DNA from: Streptomyces sp. NBC_00459
GTDB taxonomy: Bacteria > Actinomycetota > Actinomycetes > Streptomycetales > Streptomycetaceae
Reading direction: 5' to 3'
DNA length: 64,000 bases
Assembly (NCBI RefSeq): GCF_036013955.1
Contig: NZ_CP107903.1
Coordinates: 6,696,001-6,760,000 of the forward strand
This document shows, piece after piece, positions 45,285-54,098 of this stretch. The position numbers were made by a program, and so were the translations under genes. Within the stretch, counting starts at the first letter, position 1. Every line of letters begins with the position of its first letter. The notes under the pieces were generated by a model that was not told the origin of the DNA, searched no databases, and was given only the letters and a program-made list of their open reading frames with translations.

Positions 45285-45315
45285 TCGCAAATCGGACCGC
45301 CGCAGAGGGGCAGCC

Positions 45316-46497
45316 GTGCGAATGCGTTGGACGTCCCGCGAAGCGAACCAATACGTTCACGGCATGGGTGATGTCCCTCGACGGCGCTTGGTCATGCTCG
45401 ATGTGCTGGCCGCACTCGTGTTCGCGCTGCTCCCGCAGGTGGCCGTGCTGCGGCCGGACCTCGGCGGCGAGGTGAGCGACGGCACCGTGTGGCTGCTGTC
45501 GCTGAGCACCGCGCTTCCGCTGGTCGCCCGGCGGCTGTGGCCCGTGCCGGTCTTCGGGTCCGTCCTGGCCGCAGCCTGCGTGGCGCTGGCCGTGGGCGTC
45601 GGACCGATCCCGTTCCTGGCCACCGCGTACGCCCTGTACACGGTGGCCACGACGAGAAGGCGACGACCGGGCCGGTCCGCGGTGTTCATCGCCTGCCTGT
45701 GCGCGGCGGGCGCGGTCCTGCTCACGGCGACGGGCGGGCAGAGCTACCAGGGCGGGACCAGGGCCGTACAGGTCCTGTTCGGGCTGCTCGTCCTCGGCGT
45801 CACCTGGGCGGCGGGGTCGGCCGTCAGGGAACGACGGGAGAGCACCAGACGCGCCATCGAGCACGCGGCCGAGCAGGCGAAGGTCGAGGAACGCCTCCGT
45901 ATCGCCCGTGACATCCACGACGTCGTCACGCACAGCGTGGGCCTGATCGCGATCAAGGCAGGTGTCGCCAACCACGTGGTCGCCACTCACCCGGAGGAGG
46001 CACGAGAGGCACTCAAGGTGATCGAGGACATCAGCCGCAGGGCGTTGCGCGACATGAGGGCCACCCTCAACGTGCTGCGCCGGGAGCAGGACGGCGGCGC
46101 CCGGAACCTCCGGCCGGTGCTCGGGCTGTCCGACCTGCCCACTCTCGTCCGGACGGCCGAGGCGGCCGGCGTACGCGTCGACCTGCGGTCCCTGGGCGCG
46201 GAGGAACCCCCGGACGGGGTCGCGCTGTCCGCGTACCGGATAGTCCAGGAGGCGCTGACCAACGTGGCCAAGCACGCCGCGCCGACCGGCTGCCGGGTGC
46301 ACCTCACCGCGGAGCAGGGCACATTGACGATCGACGTCACCGACGACGGTCCCGGGCCGGGGCACCGGCCGACCGTGCCCGGCGGCGGAATGGGCCTCGT
46401 CGGGATGAAGGAACGGATCACCGCGCACGGCGGCACCCTCAGTACCGGACCGCGGCCGGGCGGCGGATTCCAGGTCCTGGCGACGCTGCCGTACTGA
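45316..46497 (+). CDS. Sensor histidine kinase (HisKA_3) of the lasso cluster
   Basis: About 393 residues from a GTG at 45316 behind AGGGGCAG (ATGs at 45322 and 45364 are alternatives). Five or so hydrophobic segments occupy residues ~20-165, forming a membrane sensor without a large external loop. The phosphorylation motif is ARDIHDVVTHSVGLI and the ATPase part has DDGPGPGH and GGGMGLVGMKER. No response regulator is beside it; the NarL-type regulator at the other end of the cluster is the natural partner. It likely controls lasso production or self-resistance in response to an envelope signal. Confidence 0.88.
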   Translation: MRMRWTSREANQYVHGMGDVPRRRLVMLDVLAALVFALLPQVAVLRPDLGGEVSDGTVWLLSLSTALPLVARRLWPVPVFGSVLAAACVALAVGVGPIPFLATAYALYTVATTRRRRPGRSAVFIACLCAAGAVLLTATGGQSYQGGTRAVQVLFGLLVLGVTWAAGSAVRERRESTRRAIEHAAEQAKVEERLRIARDIHDVVTHSVGLIAIKAGVANHVVATHPEEAREALKVIEDISRRALRDMRATLNVLRREQDGGARNLRPVLGLSDLPTLVRTAEAAGVRVDLRSLGAEEPPDGVALSAYRIVQEALTNVAKHAAPTGCRVHLTAEQGTLTIDVTDDGPGPGHRPTVPGGGMGLVGMKERITAHGGTLSTGPRPGGGFQVLATLPY

Positions 46498-46574
46498 GCC
46501 GGACTCATCCGCAGGTATGGCTTCGGCACGCGAAGGCCGTCCGGCAGTCCCGTCGCGGGACCGATGCGGACGCC

Positions 46575-47501
46575 GTGACGTCCGACCAGACTCACCATGT
46601 GATCGACGTCCAGAACTTGACCAAGCGGTACGGGCAGCACACCGTCGTGGACGGCCTCACCTTCACGGTGCGGCCGGGAACCGTCACGGGGTTCCTCGGT
46701 CCCAACGGAGCCGGGAAGTCCACGACGATGCGGATGATGCTCGGCCTCACCCGCCCGGACACCGGATCCGCGACGATCGACGGCCGCGACTACCACGAAC
46801 TGAGGTACCCCGCCCGGCATGTCGGCGCCCTGCTGGAGACGTCCGCGCCGCACCGCGGCATGACCGCCACCGACCATCTGAAGTGGGTCGCGCAGAGCAA
46901 CCGGATCCCCCGGCAACGGGTCGGCGAGGTCCTGGAGACCGTCGGCCTCACCGGGGCGGCCGGGCGGCGGATCGGAACGTTCTCCCTCGGTATGGGCCAA
47001 CGGCTCGGCCTGGCCGCCGCCCTGCTCGGCGACCCACCCGTCCTGGTGCTCGACGAGCCGGTCAACGGCCTTGACGCGGAGGGCATCCGGTGGCTGCGCG
47101 AACTGCTGCGCTCGATGGCCGGCGAAGGCCGGACCGTACTCGTCTCCAGCCATCTGATGACCGAGATGTCCATGGTCGCGGACCAGCTGGTCGTCATCAA
47201 CCGAGGCCAACTCCTCGCGGAGACCAGCATGTCGGACTTCATCCGGCGCCACGGACGGACCTACGTACGGGTGCGGACGGAGGAACCCCTGCGGCTCAAC
47301 AGGGAACTGGAACAGAAGGGAGTCTCGCTGCGGCTCCTGCCGGACGGCAGCCTGGAGGTCGACGGCATGCCGGCGGCGGAGATCAGCCGGCTGGCCTCGG
47401 TGAGCGGGCTCCCGCTGGAGGAGCTGAGCACCCACACGGCATCCCTTGAGGACACCTTCCTCAAGCTCACCGGCAACGGAGGAAGCAACACCCATGTCTG
47501 A
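46575..47501 (+). CDS. ABC transporter ATPase, first pair
   Basis: A 308-residue ATPase from a GTG. Walker A is GPNGAGKST, the signature FSLGMGQRLGLA, and Walker B VLVLDEPVNGLD, with a ~90-residue C-terminal extension typical of CcmA/bacitracin-type exporters. It overlaps the permease gene by 8 bp. Placed directly before the precursor gene, the pair is a candidate immunity or export system for the lasso peptide. Confidence 0.9.
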   Translation: MTSDQTHHVIDVQNLTKRYGQHTVVDGLTFTVRPGTVTGFLGPNGAGKSTTMRMMLGLTRPDTGSATIDGRDYHELRYPARHVGALLETSAPHRGMTATDHLKWVAQSNRIPRQRVGEVLETVGLTGAAGRRIGTFSLGMGQRLGLAAALLGDPPVLVLDEPVNGLDAEGIRWLRELLRSMAGEGRTVLVSSHLMTEMSMVADQLVVINRGQLLAETSMSDFIRRHGRTYVRVRTEEPLRLNRELEQKGVSLRLLPDGSLEVDGMPAAEISRLASVSGLPLEELSTHTASLEDTFLKLTGNGGSNTHV

Positions 47502-48249
47502 GACGGTCGCGGCCATCCGGGCTGAGTTCACCAAGCTGCGAGGCATCCGCAGTACGTTCGTCGCGCTGCTGCTGTTCGTCCCTGTCAGCGTCCTCATCGC
47601 CGCTCTGGGCGGCTGGTCCGCGAAGGGCGCGATCGAATCCGACAGCCCCGCGCTCCGCTCCGACTTCACCGCCGAGCAGGCCGGCCTGGACGGCATCCTC
47701 TACGGCCAGCTCGCCCTGATCGTGTTCGGAGTCCTCATCGTCTCCAGCGAGTACGCGTCGGGCATGATGCGCGTCTCGCTGCTCGCCGTGCCGCGGCGAG
47801 GACGGCTCTACACGGCGAAGATGACCGTCACCGCCCTCGCCGCCGCGGCGATCGCGGTCCCCGTCATCGTCGTCAGCTACCTGGTCACCCAGATCGCCCT
47901 GGGATCCCACGGCGCCTCGATCGACGCGAGCGGCGTCCCCCGCGCCCTGGCCGGCGCGGTGGTCTACCTGATGCTGATGAGCCTGTTCGCGGCAGGCGTG
48001 GCCGCGATGGCCCGAAGCGCCGTCCTGCCCCTGGCCGTGCTGCTCCCGATGGTGCTCGCCGGGACCCAGATCCTCTCCGTCATCGGCGCGACCAAGGAAG
48101 TGGCGCGGTACTTCCCCGACCAGGCCGGCATGCGGATGCTCACCGTCGACTCCCCGCACGACGCGTACGGCGGATTCGCGGTGCTGCTCGTGTGGACCGT
48201 GGCGGCGCTCGCCGCCGGCTACCTCCGGCACCGCCGCTGGGACGCCTGA
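47494..48249 (+). CDS. ABC-2 type permease, first pair
   Basis: A 251-residue membrane protein with six hydrophobic segments; ATG at 47494 lies inside the end of the ATPase gene. A large first loop contains QAGLDGILYGQLALIVFGVL. The topology (six TM, cytoplasmic N-terminus EFTKLRGIRST) fits ABC-2 permeases paired with single-domain ATPases. The partner ATPase is coupled upstream. Confidence 0.88.
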   Translation: MSETVAAIRAEFTKLRGIRSTFVALLLFVPVSVLIAALGGWSAKGAIESDSPALRSDFTAEQAGLDGILYGQLALIVFGVLIVSSEYASGMMRVSLLAVPRRGRLYTAKMTVTALAAAAIAVPVIVVSYLVTQIALGSHGASIDASGVPRALAGAVVYLMLMSLFAAGVAAMARSAVLPLAVLLPMVLAGTQILSVIGATKEVARYFPDQAGMRMLTVDSPHDAYGGFAVLLVWTVAALAAGYLRHRRWDA

Positions 48250-48269
48250 CGGGACGTGCATGAGGCAGT

Positions 48270-48289
48270 TGTCCCATGCCTGTGGGACA
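48270..48289. promoter_or_regulatory. Inverted repeat upstream of the lasso precursor gene
   Basis: A perfect repeat TGTCCCA-tgcctg-TGGGACA lies 77 bp before the precursor ATG. Two degenerate copies of the half-site (TGAGACA, TGGGACA) occur in direct repeats before the response-regulator gene at 55.43 kb, so this may be an operator shared within the cluster; a hairpin role is the alternative, but no T-run follows. Confidence 0.5.
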
Positions 48290-48366
48290 TGCCGCCCCGT
48301 AGTTTCCCAGACAGGTCACGGGCCGAACAGGTCGGCCCGAACGACCAGACCATCTGGGAGGAACCC

Positions 48367-48495
48367 ATGTCCGCGATCTACGAGCCCCCCGCCCTCCAGG
48401 AGATCGGCGACTTCGACGAGCTCACGAAGTGTCTCGGCGTCGGAAGCTGCGACGACTTCGCCGGCTGTGGTTACGCCATCGTCTGCTTCTGGTGA
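48367..48495 (+). CDS. mslA: Lasso peptide precursor, siamycin/MS-271 family
   Basis: A 42-residue precursor with GGGAGG five bases before the ATG; a longer in-frame start at 48256 is rejected. The 21-residue leader has the lasso signature Tyr5-x-x-Pro8-x-Leu10-x3-Gly14-x-Phe16 and the penultimate Thr20 (ending ELTK). The 21-residue core starts CLGVGSCDD, continues FAGCGYA and ends IVCFW. It equals siamycin I/MS-271 except Asp for Asn at core position 8 (codon 48451-48453, GAC). Family knowledge gives a class I lasso peptide: a ring from the Cys1 amine to the Asp9 side chain and disulfides Cys1-Cys13 and Cys7-Cys19. Relatives inhibit gram-positive cell-wall synthesis and HIV fusion. Confidence 0.97.
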   Translation: MSAIYEPPALQEIGDFDELTKCLGVGSCDDFAGCGYAIVCFW

Positions 48496-48551
48496 TCACA
48501 CCGGTGCCGGTGCGCTTGTGCGCACCGGCACCGCCCGGCGAACGAGGCGAC

Positions 48552-50378
48552 ATGGAATTCGTAGTTCTTCCCAACTGCCCGGCCGGCGACCGACCGGCCG
48601 CGAACCTGCGGGCGGCACAGCGGATCGACCACGCGTCCGGGCGGCCCTGGATCGTGGGCACCTGGCCCGAGGACGAGGTCACGGTGATCGAGGCGGGGCC
48701 ACGGCGCATGGTGGTCCTCGGCCGCACCCGGCTGGACGAGGCGGCCACCACGGCCGCGCTCGGCCGGATGCGCTCGCTCCACGACGTGGACGCGATCGCG
48801 TCCCGGCTGCCGGGACTCTTCCATCTGACGGTGTCCATGGACGGCGGGACCAGGGTCCAGGGTTCCGTCTCCGGCGTACGACAGATCTTCACCGCCGTGA
48901 CCGACGACGGCGTGACGGTGGCCGCGAGCGGCATGGAGCCGCTGCTGCGCCTCACCGGCGCGGACCTCGACGAGACAGTGCTGGCCGCCCGGCTGCTGGC
49001 GCCCGGCGGAGCACCCTGGCCGCTCTCCCTGCGTACCGTCCGCCGGGGCATCGACCCGCTCGCCACCGGGCACTGGCTCGAACTGGACGCCGACGGCCGG
49101 TCGCGACAGACACGTTGGTGGACGTTGCCGGAGCCGTCCCTGTCGCTCGCGCAGGGCGCGGACGCCGTCCGCTCGGCGCTGTCCGAGGCGATCGCCACCA
49201 GGGTGCGCCCCGGCAGAACGATCAGCGCCGACCTCTCCGGCGGCCTGGACTCGACCTCACTGTGCTTCCTCGCCGACAGGGCCGGCGCCGACCTGGTCAC
49301 GTACCACGTCATGCCGCTGGACCATGCCAACGAGGACACCGCCTGGGCCCGCAAGGCCGCCGCGATGCTCCCGAGGGCCCGGCACCACATGCTCTCCGCG
49401 GACCGCGCCGAGAACGTGTTCGACGTCGGTTACACCGCCGACCACACGAATACGGCCCCGGAAGGGCCCTCGACCTGGGCCTCCGGGCTCGCGCACATCG
49501 AGGATCTGGCGAAACGGGCCACGGCGGAGGGCTCGTCCCTGCACCTGACCGGCTTCGGCGGCGACGAACTGTTCGGCCGGATGCCCGCCTGCGCCTGGTC
49601 CCTGGCCCGCGCCCACCCGGTCAGCGGGCTGAGACTGGTGAACCGCTACCGGCTGGCCAACCGCTGGTCGTCGGGCGCGACCCTGCGAGCACTCGCCGAC
49701 CGGTCGACGTTCGCGCAGAACCTCACCGCGGTCGCCGCCCGCATCGGCACACCGCCCGCGCCGCTCGCCGAACCCGACTTCGGCTGGGTGTTCGCGCCCC
49801 GCATGCCCGCCTGGGCCACACCGGACGCCGTGGCCGCCGTCCGGAAACTGTTCACCACGGCCGCCGCCCGGACCCCCGGGCCGCTCGACGCCGACCGGGC
49901 CCGCCACCAGGCACTCGCCTCGATCGTCTTCGAGGGGAAGACGGTCCGCCAGGTCAACACGGTCGTCGCGGGCACCGGCATCGTCTGGGACGCGCCCTTC
50001 CTCGACGACCGCGTACTGGAGGCTGCGCTGTCCACCGGGATCGACCAGCGCCTGGCGGGCGGACGGTTCAAGCCGCTGCTGACATCCGCCGTACGGGACG
50101 TCGTGCCGTCCGACATCCTCGACCGCCGCGACAAGGGCGAGTTCAGCGCCGAGGCGTTCCGGGGCATCGAACGCAACCGGGCCCGGCTGCTGGAGCTCTG
50201 TGAGGACTCACAGCTCGCCCGGCTCGGTCTGATCGACCCGACGGCATTCAGGTCGGCGGTGCTCAATCCCGGGCCGATGGCCCATCACCTCCACCCGATC
50301 GAGACCACCGTGGCGTGTGAGAGCTGGCTTCGGACGCACAGTCGGCCGCGCCCCCAGGACCCGGGAGAACGCAGATGA
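48552..50378 (+). CDS. mslC: Lasso cyclase, asparagine-synthetase-like (C protein)
   Basis: A 608-residue protein with ATG at 48552. The N-terminal half is a degenerate glutaminase domain with no N-terminal Cys2, as in lasso cyclases. The AMP-forming synthetase domain has the PP-loop DLSGGLDSTS (229-235) and the ATP/Mg-binding GFGGDELFGR near 338. It adenylates the Asp9 side chain and closes the macrolactam on the core N-terminus. It follows the precursor by 56 bp and is coupled (ATGA) to B1. Confidence 0.95.
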   Translation: MEFVVLPNCPAGDRPAANLRAAQRIDHASGRPWIVGTWPEDEVTVIEAGPRRMVVLGRTRLDEAATTAALGRMRSLHDVDAIASRLPGLFHLTVSMDGGTRVQGSVSGVRQIFTAVTDDGVTVAASGMEPLLRLTGADLDETVLAARLLAPGGAPWPLSLRTVRRGIDPLATGHWLELDADGRSRQTRWWTLPEPSLSLAQGADAVRSALSEAIATRVRPGRTISADLSGGLDSTSLCFLADRAGADLVTYHVMPLDHANEDTAWARKAAAMLPRARHHMLSADRAENVFDVGYTADHTNTAPEGPSTWASGLAHIEDLAKRATAEGSSLHLTGFGGDELFGRMPACAWSLARAHPVSGLRLVNRYRLANRWSSGATLRALADRSTFAQNLTAVAARIGTPPAPLAEPDFGWVFAPRMPAWATPDAVAAVRKLFTTAAARTPGPLDADRARHQALASIVFEGKTVRQVNTVVAGTGIVWDAPFLDDRVLEAALSTGIDQRLAGGRFKPLLTSAVRDVVPSDILDRRDKGEFSAEAFRGIERNRARLLELCEDSQLARLGLIDPTAFRSAVLNPGPMAHHLHPIETTVACESWLRTHSRPRPQDPGERR

Positions 50379-50638
50379 AGCTGAGCCTCGCCCGCGACGT
50401 CACCCTGACCTCCGTCGACACCGGTGCCGTACTCCTCGACGGGCGCCGAGGCCGCTACTGGCAACTGAACCAGTCCGGCTCCGCCATCCTGCGCAGACTG
50501 CTCGACGGGGAGACCCCCGCCGCGACCGCCGCGAGCCTGTCCGCCGCCGCCCCGGTGAGCGAGGAACAGGCGCGACAGGACGTGCTGGCCCTCGTCGAAT
50601 CGCTGAGCGCAGCCAACCTCGTGGAGGTCTCGCAGTGA
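50375..50638 (+). CDS. mslB1: Lasso RRE protein, PqqD-like (B1)
   Basis: An 87-residue PqqD-family protein. The beta-hairpin and helices are recognisable in LTSVDTGAVLLDGRRGRYWQL and SGSAILRRLLDGETP. It binds the leader (Tyr-Pro region) of the precursor and presents it to protease B2 and cyclase C. It overlaps C (ATGA) and B2 (GTGA), so stoichiometric coupled synthesis is expected. Confidence 0.95.
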   Translation: MKLSLARDVTLTSVDTGAVLLDGRRGRYWQLNQSGSAILRRLLDGETPAATAASLSAAAPVSEEQARQDVLALVESLSAANLVEVSQ

Positions 50639-51066
50639 CCACCCCCGCTGTCGCGGAGCAGGCTCCGCGACTTCCGCTGCACCGGCAGATCGCGCCCAGA
50701 TGCGCGGCCGGCGCGGCCCGCCTGCTGGTCCGGCTGCCCCCGGCCCGGCTCCAACGGGTACTGCGCGTGATCAGCCGGGGAACCCGGCCCGCCACGTACG
50801 GCGAGGTGACGCGGGCCAGGCGGTCGGTCGTCTCGGTCAGCACACGCTGCGCCGGCCTCGGCTGCCTCCAGCGCTCCGTGGCCACCCTCCTGCTGTGCCG
50901 GGCCCGGGGCAGGTGGGCCGACTGGTGCACCGGGTTCCGGATCCAGCCCTTCGGCGCGCATGCCTGGGTCGAGGTGGACGGACGACCGGTGGACGAGCCG
51001 GGCGAGTTGAGCGTGTTCCGGACCGTACTGGCGGTGCGGTGTCCCGACGGGAGGAGCCGCTCATGA
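50635..51066 (+). CDS. mslB2: Lasso leader peptidase, transglutaminase-like (B2)
   Basis: A 143-residue cysteine protease. The catalytic Cys72 is in STRCAGLGCLQRS, His109 in FGAHAWVEV, and an Asp candidate in GRPVDEPG. The length fits split B2 proteins of actinobacterial lasso systems. It removes the leader after Lys21, freeing Cys1 for cyclisation. The start is a GTG overlapping the B1 stop; the stop overlaps the next gene (ATGA). Confidence 0.95.
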   Translation: MTTPAVAEQAPRLPLHRQIAPRCAAGAARLLVRLPPARLQRVLRVISRGTRPATYGEVTRARRSVVSVSTRCAGLGCLQRSVATLLLCRARGRWADWCTGFRIQPFGAHAWVEVDGRPVDEPGELSVFRTVLAVRCPDGRSRS

Positions 51067-52028
51067 CGGCGATCCGGGCCGAGGGCCTCTACGCGTACTA
51101 CGGCACCACGCCGGCCGTCAACGGACTCGACCTGACGGTGCCCGACGGCGCGACGTTCGGCTTCCTCGGGCCGAACGGCGCAGGCAAGACGACCACGATC
51201 AGCATGCTGACCACGCTGCTCAGGCCCACCGCGGGCAGGGCGGAGGTGGCCGGCTACGACGTGGCGACCCGGCCCGCCGAGGTCCGCCGCCGGATCGGCA
51301 TCGTCTTCCAGGAGTCGACGCTCGACATGGACCTCACAGCGGCCGAGAACCTCCGCTTCCAGGCCGACCTGTGCGGACTCGGCCGCCGTGAGGCGCGAGG
51401 CGCGATCTCCGCGATGCTCGACATGATGGAGCTGTCCGAGCGCGGCGACATCCCCGTACAGCGGTTCTCCACCGGCCTTCGCCGCCGCCTGGAGATCGCC
51501 CGCGGTCTGCTCGGCGCCCCCCGGGTCCTCTTCCTCGACGAGCCGACCACCGGCCTCGACGCACAGACCCGGGCGGCCGTCTGGGAGCACCTGGACAGAC
51601 TCCGGCGGGAACAGGGGATCACCGTCTTCTTCACCACGCACCAGCTGGAGGAGGCCGAGCACTGCGACCGGATCGCCATCATCGACCGGGGCAAGGTGAT
51701 CACTCAGGGGACACCCACCGAGCTGAAGTCCGTCATCGGAGCCGACCTCGTCGTCCTGCGCACGGAGGACGACCCGAGCGCCGCGGACGCCCTGTCCGAC
51801 CGCTTCGGTCTGACAGCGGAACTCGCCCCCGAGGGACTACGGCTGCGGGTGTCGAACGGCGCCACCCTGGTGCCGCGGCTCTGCACCGAACTGGGCCTGG
51901 CCGTGCGCTCGGTGACCGTCACCTCGCCCACGCTCGACGACGTCTTCCTGCACCACACCGGATCCGCCATCAGGGAGAGCGGGACGAGCGCGCGGACACT
52001 CAGCAACCTCGGGGAGGGACGGCGATGA
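51063..52028 (+). CDS. ABC transporter ATPase, second pair (DrrA type)
   Basis: A 321-residue ATPase. Walker A GPNGAGKTT, signature FSTGLRRRLEIA, Walker B VLFLDEPTTGLD and the HQLEEAEHCDR switch segment are all present. The C-terminal ~90 residues match the DrrA-type daunorubicin/export ATPases. It is coupled (ATGA) to the permease and lies between B2 and the disulfide genes, so it is the probable lasso exporter. Confidence 0.93.
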   Translation: MTAIRAEGLYAYYGTTPAVNGLDLTVPDGATFGFLGPNGAGKTTTISMLTTLLRPTAGRAEVAGYDVATRPAEVRRRIGIVFQESTLDMDLTAAENLRFQADLCGLGRREARGAISAMLDMMELSERGDIPVQRFSTGLRRRLEIARGLLGAPRVLFLDEPTTGLDAQTRAAVWEHLDRLRREQGITVFFTTHQLEEAEHCDRIAIIDRGKVITQGTPTELKSVIGADLVVLRTEDDPSAADALSDRFGLTAELAPEGLRLRVSNGATLVPRLCTELGLAVRSVTVTSPTLDDVFLHHTGSAIRESGTSARTLSNLGEGRR

Positions 52029-52900
52029 GCCGGATCGACACCGCGCCGGCGGTACCCGGCGACAAGACGGCCACGGCCGGCCGGCCGCCCGCCGACCGGC
52101 CGGGAAACGCCTTGAGGCCGTACGCGCTGCTCTGGCGGCGGGAGATGACACGACTGCGGCACAACCCGGTGCGCCTCGCCATGGGGCTGGTGACGCCACT
52201 GCTGTTCCTCGTCGTCCTGGGCACCGGTCTCGACGCGGCTTCCTCCACCCTCGGCAAGGCCCAACTGAACGACTACCGGGCCTACTTGTTCCCCGGCGTG
52301 CTGGTCATGTCCGTACAGGCCCCGGCGATAGCGGTCGGCATCTCCCTCGTCTGGGACCGCAGGCTCGGCGTGCTCCGCCAGATGCTGGTCTCGCCGTTCC
52401 CGAGGTCCAGCATTGTGCTCGGCCTCGCGCTCGGCGGGGCCACCACGGGCGGGATATACGGACTGATGGTCCTGTCGGTCGGAGGCATCGCGAGCATCCG
52501 GTACACCCCGATGCTCCTGCTCGTCCTGCTCGAAATGCTGCTCGTCGCGCTGATGTTCACGGCGTTCGGGCTGCTCGCCGCGGTCACGATCAAGCAGGTC
52601 GACACCTTCCAGATCGTGGTGAACCTCAGCATGATGCCGCTGATGTTCTTCTCCGGCGCGATGTTCCCGCCGAACGGGCTGCCGGGCTGGCTCGACGCCG
52701 TCGTCAAACTGAATCCGCTCACGTACGGCGTCGACGCGGTCCGCAGGACCCTGCCGGGCCCCGACATCCTGACCTCGGAACAGACCCGACTGCTGCTCGG
52801 GGGCTGGAACCCGCCCGTCCTCGCGGAACTGGGGCTGCTGGCCGCCATCACCGCCGTCGCGCTCGGACTGGCCACCTACCGGTTCTCCCGTACGCCGTGA
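52025..52900 (+). CDS. ABC-2 permease, second pair (DrrB type)
   Basis: A 291-residue integral membrane protein with six predicted TM helices after a ~45-residue polar tail (RPPADRPGNALRPYALLWRR). The segment LSMMPLMFFSGAMFPPNGLPGW is typical of DrrB/ABC-2 family permeases. It partners with the coupled upstream ATPase to form the cluster's second ABC system and overlaps the MauE-like gene (GTGA). Confidence 0.92.
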   Translation: MSRIDTAPAVPGDKTATAGRPPADRPGNALRPYALLWRREMTRLRHNPVRLAMGLVTPLLFLVVLGTGLDAASSTLGKAQLNDYRAYLFPGVLVMSVQAPAIAVGISLVWDRRLGVLRQMLVSPFPRSSIVLGLALGGATTGGIYGLMVLSVGGIASIRYTPMLLLVLLEMLLVALMFTAFGLLAAVTIKQVDTFQIVVNLSMMPLMFFSGAMFPPNGLPGWLDAVVKLNPLTYGVDAVRRTLPGPDILTSEQTRLLLGGWNPPVLAELGLLAAITAVALGLATYRFSRTP

Positions 52901-53370
52901 ACGGGATCACCAGGGGCAGGATGAGCACGGCCGCACGGCTCCTGCTGGCGGCGGTCCTGGGCTACGCGGGCCTGGTGAAGGTCCAGGACCTCACGGAGGC
53001 CGGCCGTACGGTCGCCCTCTACCGGATCGTGCCCGACGACTCCGCCCAACTCGTCGGCGGTGTCCTGCCGTTCGTCGAGCTGGCGCTCGCACTGCTGCTG
53101 GTCGTGGGTCTGGCCACCAGGGCGGTGGCCGTCGCCACGGCGGTGCTGATGGCCGTGTACATCGCCGCCATTACCTCGGTGTGGGCGAGGGGACTGTCCA
53201 TCGACTGCGGCTGCTTCAGCAGCGGAGGCGCCCTGACGAGCGGGGCCGAGCGCGGCTATGCCATCGACATCGCGCGCGACCTGGTCTTTCTCGGTGCGGC
53301 CGTCCTCCTGGTCCGCAATCCGCGAACCCGGTACGCGCTGGACCGCTGGGTCCTGGACGTGAAGGAGTGA
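52897..53370 (+). CDS. MauE/DoxX-family membrane protein
   Basis: A 157-residue membrane protein with four helices, start GTG at 52897 (GTGA overlap). It contains a periplasm-side DCGCF motif after WARGLSI, a Cys pair seen in MauE proteins that help disulfide oxidoreductases. Next to a DsbA-like gene and a precursor with four cysteines, it most likely maintains or recycles the oxidant for disulfide formation in the lasso peptide. Confidence 0.85.
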   Translation: MNGITRGRMSTAARLLLAAVLGYAGLVKVQDLTEAGRTVALYRIVPDDSAQLVGGVLPFVELALALLLVVGLATRAVAVATAVLMAVYIAAITSVWARGLSIDCGCFSSGGALTSGAERGYAIDIARDLVFLGAAVLLVRNPRTRYALDRWVLDVKE

Positions 53371-53375
53371 CAGGC

Positions 53376-54098
53376 ATGGAGTCGACCGACGTCATGGTGC
53401 GGGAGATGGTGCGCAGGCGGCACCGGAGGCGGCGCACCCTGCTGGTGTCGCTCGTGGCCGTGGTCGTCGTGGCCGCCGCCGCGCTGGTCGGTGCCGGCCT
53501 CGTCCGGGCGGGCAACACCGAGCCCGGCCGGGCACCGGACCGTGTCCCCGCCCGGGCGGCCGACGACAGGGCGGGGCTGGTCGCCTCGACGGGTGGGATA
53601 CGGATCGACCTCTACCTCGACTACCTCTGCCCCGAGTGCCGCAACACGGAGAAGGCACTGGCCGCCGAACTGGAGACCCTGAAGGCGGACGGGGACGTCA
53701 GCGTCGTCTACCACCCGGTCACCTTCCTCGACAGCCGCAGCAGCCCCGAGGGCTACTCGACCCGCGCGGCGTCCGCGGCGGCCTGCGCGGCGGACCGGGG
53801 CCGGTTCGAGCAGTACTCCGCGGTGCTGTTCGACGAGCAGCCCCCGGAGGGAGGGCCGGGGCTCAGCGAGGCCCAGCTGATCGCCGCGGGCCGGGAGGCG
53901 GGAATCACCGGTGACACCTTCGCGAACTGCGTCCGGGACGCCACGTACACCCCATGGGTGACATACGTCTCCGACGTCGCCGCCTCCCGCAAGGTCGCGC
54001 TGACACCGACCGTCATGGTGAACGGCGACCGCGTCGAGGTCACCGGACCGGACGCGGCGGACGCACTCACCCGCGCGGTGGGGGAGGCCCGGGGATGA
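53376..54098 (+). CDS. DsbA-like thioredoxin-fold disulfide oxidoreductase
   Basis: A 240-residue membrane-anchored protein: a basic N-terminus (RRRHRRRR), one TM helix (about 21-44), then a thioredoxin fold with active site Cys85-Pro-Glu-Cys88 (YLCPECRN) and the cis-proline loop ALTPTVMVNG. It probably introduces the two disulfides of the exported or maturing lasso peptide (Cys1-Cys13 and Cys7-Cys19). The stop overlaps the next gene (ATGA). Confidence 0.9.
   Translation: MESTDVMVREMVRRRHRRRRTLLVSLVAVVVVAAAALVGAGLVRAGNTEPGRAPDRVPARAADDRAGLVASTGGIRIDLYLDYLCPECRNTEKALAAELETLKADGDVSVVYHPVTFLDSRSSPEGYSTRAASAAACAADRGRFEQYSAVLFDEQPPEGGPGLSEAQLIAAGREAGITGDTFANCVRDATYTPWVTYVSDVAASRKVALTPTVMVNGDRVEVTGPDAADALTRAVGEARG

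Noticed and set aside
48256..48495. A 79-residue version of the lasso precursor
   Set aside because: The ATG at 48367 has GGGAGG and gives a standard 21-residue leader; the upstream part is promoter DNA with an inverted repeat.
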